This document shows positions 53,001 through 61,100 of a stretch of DNA of 64,000 nucleotides, one piece after another. Origin of the DNA: a virus. The stretch is from positions 1-64,000 of IMG/VR virus record IMGVR_UViG_3300047510_002037; one strand, written 5' to 3'. The notes beneath the pieces are model-generated. The model had not been told where the DNA came from, made no database searches, and saw nothing but the letters and a program-made list of their open reading frames with translations. Positions within the stretch are counted from its first letter, which is position 1; every line of letters begins with the position of its first letter. Position numbers and translations under genes: made by a program.

Positions 53001-53512
53001 TCCTCATTTTCTGCTGTTGAATCATCAGTAGTGTCTGATGTATCAACTAGTTCTTCCACAATAATTGCTTCATTTGGAGCAAAACCAGTGAAAGATGATG
53101 ATCTGCTATCAGAACTTAAAAATGATATGTATAGTGTATTAATATTCCTAGTTGAATCATCTTCGGGAAGTATTCCCATTACAACTGCTCTTATTCCACT
53201 CTTAGCTCCTCGTATTGTTTTATTCAATAAAGAATACATGTAGGAATCAATGGGAGTTCCAAGATAACTTGCCTGAAGTAATACGCAAGGTAAATCTTGA
53301 ATATAAGTCGCTCCGCCACCAGTAACTAATGACCCTTCCTTGAAGAAATGATTTCCAAACTCTTCAATCTGACTTTGCAGCATAGACTGCAAAGTAGTTA
53401 ATTCTCTAGCTTGAACTGGATATCCAGGTTTGAATAAAACTTTATGATAATTATTGTCTCTTTTGAAATCGTCAAAATATGGAGAGATATTTAAGTCTAG
53501 TTCTTGTGGCAT
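47051..53512 (-). CDS. Giant DUF4815 baseplate/tail-pin protein with Hint domain and S74 start
   Basis: 2153 residues. The N-terminus (LNISPYFDDFKRDNNYHKVL, then FKPGYPVQARELTTLQSMLQ) is the DUF4815 signature of marine gp10-like proteins, which continues to about residue 1700 (SFFIPNPNVPSNPTFETGTK). Then come a proline linker, an intein-like Hint domain (1756-1875), a basic linker, an EF-hand-like DVNDDGKISGKK (2002-2013), a Pro/Arg repeat (2044-2117) and S74-type SDINLKSNIQPIDNAL (from S2124). It ends 13 residues later at TGA-TAA. The module order suggests a baseplate pin that cuts its own tail; starts 11 nt after gp8. Confidence 0.88.
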   Translation of the reverse strand: MPQELDLNISPYFDDFKRDNNYHKVLFKPGYPVQARELTTLQSMLQSQIEEFGNHFFKEGSLVTGGGATYIQDLPCVLLQASYLGTPIDSYMYSLLNKTIRGAKSGIRAVVMGILPEDDSTRNINTLYISFLSSDSRSSSFTGFAPNEAIIVEELVDTSDTTDDSTAENEDDGIDPDLENPIVFQPGSRVALTVEGNPNGIGSGVKIEDGVYYLRGHFVSVDSEFLLLDQYTNQPSYKIGFEISEEIVTYNDDDNLVDNAQGFTNFSAPGADRFSITAELIKLPLNSTNLEKFVQIMEVRNGVLITQNRDTEYTKIADELARRTYDQSGDFYVKAPSLFVRHSLNNRKGNDGLYFETESTDMGFKPSDNKGIYKISPLKAYIKGYEVDVISPVLLDFEKPRTIRTLNNQGVINYTGPTFTVNRVYGSPTLGLSTSFFLSLRDERVGASQSTAPGKEIGICRIYDYALESGSYNAAFPDLNQWDVSLYDIHPYVDITINEPLSLQVPTHIKGKASGATAFLRYSVTNSGIITAYNVRGKFSIGEKLIYDGIEDTRVTTSTKQYSVSDVKSIYALNDNGYPFTADVLQSPALNVGQVTITPSSGGISTVRSSNYSFTNNVFEGNIVAYSNPSYQDITYSKVVSVSTNTITISSVQTVTGLCNGILPASQITPSDFRVLKSSLQNSLDSTLYTTLPKRFVSNVDVLDGSLTVKKSFDVSITNNQTNTISAGSNGIFLPFDEERYVLTRDDGTIEPLSSDKFAFSDGNREVTIVGLGTNVTGTLLATLTKTKVKSKKKIKNKIKSIIIDKSKYSYSGIGTTTSNDGLQFGNFPYGSRVQDEEISLNWPDVTKIYGVYQSDDTAEPDIRKMVITNLSGNTAKTTDLLIGEEFLGSTSGALAIYAERISDSRIGFIYLNTISFTEGERVTFKNSNVQGTIVTLTGSDNDITSDFTLDSGYRSTLYDYSRLVRKPNAKEPTRKLKIYFEHATYNTSDDGDITTVNSYSDYDYCDIPSTNGIRHSDIIDIRPRVNEYIVQENAFSSFEFFGRRIDADYNNSATNPIATSDESIVLNYSYYLPRIDRIFLDRTGQFHLVQGEASENPRIPLGKPESLEIATISLPAYLCDVSQANINLAEYKRYQMKDIRDLENRIKNLEFYTSLSLLESDTANLFIGDANGLNRFKSGFFVDDFSSAEPQLKVTDVKNSIDTKLGELRPAPFTTQIDLVLGTENTLGISTSPAQTSDLRFDQNLIGRGVKRTGQLVTLQYEEVAYITQGYASRVAPVTSFRNAYYAGSIQLVPSSDVWADQVKLTPRVIDVQGKYTKTQSQLTASQFNQQTGFGPVTWGAWETVWTGSTKIPAGSRTVVNGYDLIREDLAVTQKTGTSTKTGVAYKERESFESIKVGEVTVSSDLIPAMRSRNIEFTAKRLKPLTEVYAFFDKVDVNRYIVPKLLEIQMVSGVFQVGENVKTLNTSPIQSGNGITPLEDKFIRFRVAAAAHKYGPYNVPEDIFITNPYNTSTLVPDTYSSSSTILNVDTFSLSNKTQGDYYGYVTVGMTLVGETSKAVATVSRIRMVTDRNGTLIGSFFIPNPNVPSNPTFETGTKLFRITSQEKNVTVIGVPVTGAEEKFYAEGTVKVVQESVLSVRNVQTETATIVDTRTDVSVGPPEVVASTVVGNIKPPPPQVVPIFIPAPYDGGEVDPDEIDEIINTIINDPEPAPPPAVYPTREPSPSDPTPRGSTATPVSPNDPKRDPPPPCPDPNCLILLADGTQKKAGELQIGDFVKTYHENTFEYGDYQVTYVEIVNNVTKFKLKFETSEIICSDSHKFYVDGLWKECKNMQIGDVVSEQKLLEIEQVDDGDVVKITVDDAHTYICEGLLSHNKTPVQETPKTFKVKNVTRSRGGVTAVTYVPFTTKNGKTREYNFRQIKKREGAAAAREAYKDAGVPIPPKNAPGRGKPAKPTGGDKKTSNVVTVQDKNGNLRIKDSSVPGGKVLKTLKPGTPKFDKFDVNDDGKISGKKENSLVITQTPKAAKRVTDRGEVKFEQRGFPVVQPRPQPRPEPRPSPRPSPPPAPRPSPRPQPAPAPRPSPRPAPAPAPRPSPRPAPAPAPRPSPRPSPRPSPAPSGGMGMSDINLKSNIQPIDNALNRLFSINLNNGVLS
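47162..47377 (-). repeat. GC-rich Pro/Arg/Ala tandem repeat
   Basis: The coding strand repeats proline codons alternating with Arg, Ser and Ala (RPSPRPAPAPAP-type units); a 36-nt unit occurs twice almost unchanged around 47209-47280. GC content is far above its surroundings. It forms an extended linker in front of the S74 start. Confidence 0.9.
47888..48247 (-). other. Hint (intein-like) domain, 120 residues
   Basis: Residues 1756-1875 of the DUF4815 protein. Block A begins with Cys1 (CLILLADGTQ, KKAGELQIGD), block B has the conserved His (CSDSHKFYVDG), block F is VKITVDDAHTYICEG and block G ends SHN. There is no homing endonuclease insert. The residue after the terminal Asn is Lys, not Cys, Ser or Thr, so normal protein splicing is not expected; N- or C-terminal self-cleavage, as in bacterial intein-like domains, is. 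Confidence 0.9.
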
Positions 53513-53523
53513 GGTGTTTTAAC

Positions 53524-55080
53524 TTAGAATTGCAAAATAACCTTAATGTCTTCTTTTTGGCTTTTTGATCTTGTGATCGAAGGTCTGTTATCTACATAAA
53601 TTATTTCACCTGAGTATTTCTTAACTTCTGGTTGAGAAATTCCCTCTTCAAAAAACTGGCCAAGGTTGTATGTCTTATTATTTATCGTGGTAGTTATCCC
53701 AGTAAAATCAACATCTATTGATAGATTACTTGATCCACCCTTAACAATTATCTCTCCCCCATCATCAGGAACGTCAGTAAATCTATTTAAGTTATATCCA
53801 TAAGTAGGGATTTTTTGACTACCATCACTATTAAATCCAACTAAGGATTTATCCTGCCAGTATTTTAAAACTCCAGTTGCATCATCATAAGAAACAACCC
53901 TACCAACAGCAGTACTTCCGACACCAATAGTCTGTGTTACAAAAGAATCTGGAGAAAAAGTAGTAAAGCTATATGCAATTCCTGTTAATTTTAATGCATA
54001 TAGAGCACTGACCTTATCAAGATTTAATAAAGTTTCAGAAGAACCAGATACTAATGGATTTCTAACGATTCCAACACGAGAAATTTGATTTCCTACTATA
54101 AAATCTGGATTTTCAGTATCATTTTCAATCCTAGTATACATTAGAACATTGGTTGCTCCCAATTCTCTATAGATGTCGTAACCATGTCCTCCAGTTGGTG
54201 GTATAATAACATCAAACTCTGGTGTAGTAATTCCTGGTGGAAATGTAGTTGCAGTTAAATCAACTCTTCCATGTGTATATCCATATCCACCATCAGAGAT
54301 AAAAATATCTTCAACTTTTGCATCATTGTTTACTATAATTGTTGCTTTAGCACCAAATCCATCACCTTTTACTGGAATATTTGTATAAGTAATACCTCCT
54401 GTTCCAAGTCCAACACCTCTATTTTTAATTGTAATTATTTTTAATTGTCCACTAGATTGTGCGTTCTGTCTTATTGGATCATTAACAATATCAGTTTCCC
54501 AATTTTTTGGAACTGGTATGAAATTAACAGAATCGAATTTTACAATATCTGATGGTTTAATAGTATAAAGATATTTCCAAATATACCCATCTCCACTATC
54601 CCCAGCAGACTTTGGTTCCAAATCAGTAAATAATGGTTCATCTAGAGATGGTTTTCCTTCAGGTGTTTCTGGAGTTGTACCATTTTGCAAGCAAATATAA
54701 ACTCTATAATCACTATTCATCACATAAAAATTGGATGAATACAAATTTGTTGCGTTTGATGGTTTTGCTAAGTTATTCCTACTGATATCATGCCTATACA
54801 TGTCGTAAGTAGTACCAGAATTCCAAGTTATTTTCCTTATAACCTGTCTGATATCATCAGCATTTATCTTTTTCAAGGCAATCATAGTATCCCATATATC
54901 AGACTCCTGTTCAAAAGAGTCTCTAGGGGATGGTGGATTTGAGTCCCAACTGGAGGAATAATCAGTTGGATTAGCTAATCCCAAAAAAGCATAAAATTTA
55001 TTATTTTCTGAGTCCTCGGCAAGGGACACGAAATTTTTTGCATTTAATATTCTAATTTGATCAGTTATTATTGCAGCCAT
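53524..55080 (-). CDS. 8: gp8 baseplate wedge protein
   Basis: 518 residues (T4 gp8 334). Family features: an N-terminal FYAFLGLANPTDYSSSWDSN followed by DIWDTMIALKKI, the DGYIWKYLYTIKPSDIVKFD block, and the C-terminal SGEIIYVDNRPSITRSKSQK ending DIKVILQF, which parallels the T4 gp8 end. The extra length lies in the middle, which contains a GYGYTHGRVDLTAT-type repeat and a GRVVSYDDATGVLKYW module shared with gp14 and the gp7-like protein. Late promoter at 55101-55108. Confidence 0.93.
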   Translation of the reverse strand: MAAIITDQIRILNAKNFVSLAEDSENNKFYAFLGLANPTDYSSSWDSNPPSPRDSFEQESDIWDTMIALKKINADDIRQVIRKITWNSGTTYDMYRHDISRNNLAKPSNATNLYSSNFYVMNSDYRVYICLQNGTTPETPEGKPSLDEPLFTDLEPKSAGDSGDGYIWKYLYTIKPSDIVKFDSVNFIPVPKNWETDIVNDPIRQNAQSSGQLKIITIKNRGVGLGTGGITYTNIPVKGDGFGAKATIIVNNDAKVEDIFISDGGYGYTHGRVDLTATTFPPGITTPEFDVIIPPTGGHGYDIYRELGATNVLMYTRIENDTENPDFIVGNQISRVGIVRNPLVSGSSETLLNLDKVSALYALKLTGIAYSFTTFSPDSFVTQTIGVGSTAVGRVVSYDDATGVLKYWQDKSLVGFNSDGSQKIPTYGYNLNRFTDVPDDGGEIIVKGGSSNLSIDVDFTGITTTINNKTYNLGQFFEEGISQPEVKKYSGEIIYVDNRPSITRSKSQKEDIKVILQF

Positions 55081-55100
55081 TTCTAGTAATTTTTGTTAAT

Positions 55101-55108
55101 TATTTATG
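55101..55108 (-). promoter_or_regulatory. Late promoter box before gp8
   Basis: CATAAATA on the minus strand, 21 nt before the gp8 ATG and overlapping the gp7-like stop codon. Confidence 0.7.
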
Positions 55109-58100
55109 ATAGGTAATTTATAGATTTTAGAGCATTAGTTCTTCTTACTATTGGGGAAGTTGAAATTCCCAATAATCCATTGTCTTTATATATTGAATAT
55201 TCTTCTGGATTTGGTCTAATTAAATTAGATACCTTACCCCAAGTATATTCTCCAAAAAATTCTCTTGATAAGAACTCATTAATTACTAATCCATTTAGAT
55301 CTTCTATAGGAGCAATAACTTTTATCCTATCAACAACTATTAAAGTTCCTTCTTCGGTAACAGTTACGGAAGAACCACTTCCTATAGCAAATGATGCATA
55401 TCTAGCAGTATCGGAAATTATCTCAGAAACATTTACTTGATATGGTTCAAGATCAATACCAGCAACTTGATATACATTATCAATGAATTGATTTCCTGTA
55501 ACCAATGCATTCCCACTAATATCTAAGGAAGTAACTCCAAAACCAATATTAGTTGAGTTGATTACAAAATAATCACCAATTTGAATAGTACTTTGATCAT
55601 ATATCTCACCAACAACACTAGCATCTCTAAGTGGAGAATTTTCATCAATGAATAATTCAAATACCAGTGCAGTTGATCCCACCCCTATAGATGTTGTACC
55701 AATTCCACTAATAAATCCAAAATCTCCAGAATATTCTACTTGATATGCAACTTCACTCTTAGATAGTGGTGGTGATATTAAAACTAATGGTGGATTATTA
55801 TCATCATATCCACTACCACCATCATTAATTGATATAAAATCGACCTTACCATCAACAATTACAGCTGTTGCCGAAGCGGTATTTATACCACTCTTTGGAG
55901 AATGTATTGATACTGTTGGTATGGTTGTATATCCAAATCCTTTATCTTGTATATTAATACTAGTAACTATTCCAGAAGTAACTGATGCTAAAGCATATGC
56001 AGATTTAGTATCATCTTGTGTTACTATATCTACAACATTAGTATATGTTTCTGGCGCATTTTCTTTTTTATCGTCAAAGAAAGTTTTTAAACTTTCTACA
56101 TAAACAAAAGTGCTACCAATACTTATATCAGAAATAATATTTGTAAATGGATTTATTTGAGCTTCATATAAGTCTCTTGATTTGGGAATAATTTGACCAT
56201 CTACGATAAGATCATTCTTTTGTCTACACCAGTTAACTGGTCTCTCTAAGAATGGATTCTGAATTATACCCTCTCCACCATATGGGAATGTCTCCACAGA
56301 ATCTGTAGCTGTAATATCTTTAACAGACCGTTCGGATTGATTTTCTTCAATGAAATCACTATGCAATCTTAATCTATCCCCAGGTTTTACTGTTTCTAGA
56401 ATATCTACATCCCTAACATCAATCGACCCCGTTCCTCTATAGAACAGTATCTTCGCAGTGTTTCCTGGTTTTGGTGGTTCTGGGAAACGTATAATACTTC
56501 CTCCCTTAAATATGTAACCAATTCCAGGAACTTGTAATATATCATTGATGAATACCAATAGAGTTGACTGAACATCAATCAGAGAACCAGTTTTTGATTT
56601 AATAGACTTTTGTATTCCATTGATTTTTATTGGGAATCTTGTTCTAAATCCATTAAATAGAGGACTTATATCATCCAAAACTGCAATATCACCTATTGTC
56701 CATCCAGTAAATTCGTCAGTATCTGTATCTGCTACAGTTACTTCAAAATTTTCAAAATTCTGTGTTGTTGGTAATGATAAAGTTGGATTTGAGTATGGAG
56801 ACTGTATCGTTGGTGCATATGCTGTTCCAAGTCCAATAATTGTAGTTATTATACCAACATAATTTCCTATGGTATACCAAACATCCGAGCAACAATTTTC
56901 GTCATATAATGAAGGACTGCATGATTCATCAAAATCAATGGATAAATCTTTAATCTGAGAAATAGATGATATACCAGATTGATATGATACTGGAACCGTT
57001 ACGTTGTTTATGATATATTGTGATATATTGGTAATATAATTATAACCTGCTATTGTTTCAGTCTTTTCACCATCAATATATGATGTACCACCAGCTCCGA
57101 TGTAGTATGCAAATCCAGCTTGAACGCTATAATAGTTACCACCAAAGGCTAAGTCATTTGAAATTGCATCTACAACATAACCAATATCTCTCTTACAAAT
57201 ACTTTCATCATAATCAGTGCTGGTCAAAATTCCTGGATAGGTATTTGTGATGAATCCTACCACTTCATTCTTAATAAATTCTTTGTTTACTGATAGTAGA
57301 TTTGCACCATCAAGTAATCTACCTCTATACTCTCTTGGTATACCAGTAGTTCCACCAACAGCAACTGTTAATATATTATTGATTTCATATCCAAAACCTG
57401 GATCTATTATTTCAAAATCAATAACACTAGAACCTTGTCCTACAACAACATTAACTCTAGCATTTTGACCCGTTGTTTTTCCAATTGAAGTTGTGGAATA
57501 TTCTAAATCAATATTTGAGTATGATAATGGGTCATCAAAGACGACTTCTGGTGGATTTGATGATGTGTATCCAGATCCTGGATTTGTAATTGCTACACTT
57601 ACAATTCTTCCATAACTTATTGACGCAATACCAATCTTATTATAACCATCAGAATAGTTAGTTGAAGTTCTTACTCCAACATTTACAGTTTGTATTCCAG
57701 AACGATAACCAGATCCAACATTGGTGATATAAATTGATTGAATAGTTCCCGAAGCAGATACAACAGCAGTACCAGCAGCTGCTACAAGAGTTTGATATCC
57801 AAATCCACCTACAGATCCAACTGCAGTAATTTTTCCGGATACTGGTAGTCCTGTTACTGAGATGTCCAAACCATCAGAATAAGAATTACCATCAAAATAA
57901 ATTGTAGTTGAATCATTTTCTTCACCAAGATAATAGTTTCCAGTAACACTAACCACACCGGTGCGTATAGGTGATTGGAATATATCTTTAACAGTAATCA
58001 GTGCATTACTTTGTTCTATTCCAGTTATATTTTCACCATCTACAGTCAATGTAAACGCTGTTGTTATTCCATTAAATTGATCTTGTATTCCATCAAAAAC

Positions 58101-61100
58101 ATAATTTCTTGAATATGGTTCTTCTGTCCCATCAACTATTCCAGATCTCATAAATGTTCTTCCGCTAAAAGTGGAATTTGTTGTAATTCCTGTCCAATCT
58201 CTAGAGTCTGGTCTATTTTCAGGAGATCCTAATGGATACTTACCATAAGGAGCCGATGCAAAGTTAATTACATTATCTACAATATTATAGTTTCCGACAA
58301 CTTTTATTATTAAATCACCGGCAGAATGATTTTGTAATGATGTTCCAAGCCATGGTCTATTAACGTATATTTGAGTGGAAGTTGTTCCATATCCAACTAT
58401 AGCAACTCTCATTAACTCATCATTTATTTTTATGAAATCGCCAGATTTGAAAAATTCTACGTTATTTGATACGTTAATAATATCATCTGTAGTAAGAATA
58501 TTGTACGCAAGGGTTGTTGTTGTTGCAGTAGATACAATTGGAGATTGTATCATATTGTCAATAGAGATTAATGCCTTTGCATTTTGCTTTTCGGCAGTAA
58601 TATAATGCTCAGAACCAAAACCAACAGAAGTTATTGTTAAAACTTCCGGTACTAACTTTAATGCATTTTGAGCAGAGGATGCAAATTTAACATTAAGATC
58701 AGTTTCTTTTACAATATAAAGATCTTCTGGTAATTTATCAGTCAATCCAATACCAGAAATAGTAGTAGTTGCTATTCCTATGGGCTCATTAAAGATCTCA
58801 TATGAATATTTTACTTTTTCTCCAGTAACAAAGAAATGTTGTGGAAGTTGTACTAAATTATTTGCAACGTCAATTATGTCTGAAGATTCTCCATTAAATT
58901 TCTTTTGGAATATTGGATTCCCTTTGTGGAATAACTCAAAAGATTTTCTAATTGCACTCTCAGTTCCTTCATATTCGCCATATCCAGTAGATACTCGTGC
59001 ATTATTCAAATCTATCTCATTATTCAAGTTAAATGTATCAACTATTCCTATAGTGTTTACATATACCCTAACCTCACAGTCTATTTCAGAATCTGCAGTG
59101 AAATAAATTTCTGTTGTAGATCCATTTAGAAAAGAAGTAATAATACCAATTTCACCATTAGTGGTTAATACTCCAAATTCAGAGTTATATGCTGAATTAT
59201 CATCAGATGCAACTACACATTCTGAAATTTGATATCTTTCATTAGTTAAGTCTTCAATACTTACAATTAAATATGCTCCATTATAATCATAGAATCCAGC
59301 ATCAAACTCCGCAATCTTAGTTGGTGAAGTGCTAGAAGTTGTAGATATACCAACATATTCGGAATTTAACTGAGAGGTGTTTAATGTTATTGATCCCTCT
59401 TCAATAAATCCTGATGCAGAGCTTGCTATAGACACTTGTAACGTGTTTACATCAGCATCTAACAATATATTTGGTATCAAATCGACTACTAAGTTTCCTG
59501 AACTTATATAAGCATTATATGTCCCAATACCCGAAACAGATTCTTCTGAGAATGATTCGGTTGTAATTTGACCATAATCTATAATCTCAACATTAGTTCC
59601 ATCATGAATAACAGTAATTTCGTCGAATTCAAATATATTTGACGAATCTTCAATCTGAACTAGAATTTTAGTTGCTCTGTAATCTAGAGGTATTGATGCT
59701 ATTGTTGTGGTTATACCTGCATTTAATGGAGTAAAAGTACTATTAACCTTAACAATATTACCAATCGAGGTGTTTCCTACTCCAGAAATGTAATCTTTAA
59801 CGTCATAACTTACAAAACTAAGATCATAATTATTAACTCTAAACTTGACTGGATAGAAAAGTAATCTAGCTTCATCGCCAAAAATATCAAAATCGAAAGA
59901 TCCTAATATTGGACCAGTTTCAACTCTACCATATTGGTTTATGTATGTTTGACCTCCATCATGAATAAAAGTAACAAGGTATACTTGTCTTTCTGAAGTA
60001 AATCTTTTATCCCTAGCGAAAATTAAGAACTTTCTTGATCTTATCTGTTCTAGTTTAAATGTTGTTACAACACTGTATGGATTTGGTCTTGGTCTATCAT
60101 TAAAATATTCACTAACATCATCAATTACTAATACTCTATTTCCAATAGATTCCTCATAATCCTGAAGATCTCTACTATTAAATATCATTCCATTAGATAT
60201 TAATTTTGCTCCGATTGTTTCTGTTTCATCAATAGCAATATCGAAATCATATACACAATCTAAATCTACTACTTCTGATATGAAAGCAATTGATAAGAAA
60301 TCGCCACTGTCTTGAGATGTTGATATTCCTGAGAAAGATAAATCAGAGGTTTCAATTACTAAATCACTAAACTTTTTAAATCCAGATAGATGGTTTAATG
60401 AATTAACAGTAGTGTCCCAATTTTGGAGTGGAATTCTTGATTTAATTGAATATGAGAAATTCTGATAATAATCTCCATCTTGAATTTTTTGGAAAGAATT
60501 ATTTAAAAATCCAGTTTCATCTTTCCATCCAGAGACTACAACAGAGGTTGCATCAACATTATATACCAGTTCATTGGTTGCTATCTCAGTAATTTCTGCA
60601 ACTGATCCACTCTTTGATCCTACAACACGTTCTCCTAGTAAATATGAATCTATAGTAGTAACTTTCAATAATTCATTAATTTTATCCCATCTAGAAACTC
60701 TTCCTACAACCTTACTCGTCAAACCAGTTATCTCTTCACCTTCAATAAAATCATTCTGCTTTATTGTTGCTGTAAAAATTGGAAAATGCTTTTCTAAAAC
60801 AACTATTCCACTGGAAGTTACCAAATCATATTGGCCTAAAATTTCATCACTAGAAACATAGTCTTGCATACTATAAGTTATAGTTGCATTTGAACCTCCA
60901 ATATTTGGATCAATACTCAGGATCTTGAATAAATTATAGTTAAATTCTGATGAATTAAATCCTCTACCCAAACTTCCTAAAGTACTTGTTTTACATCCTT
61001 CTATCAGGATGTTATCATTTACTTGGAATGGAAAATCATTTAAAGAGCTAAAACTAGTCCTAAAAGTAACCGTTACAATTTTAGTACTAAAGTTAAAAAC

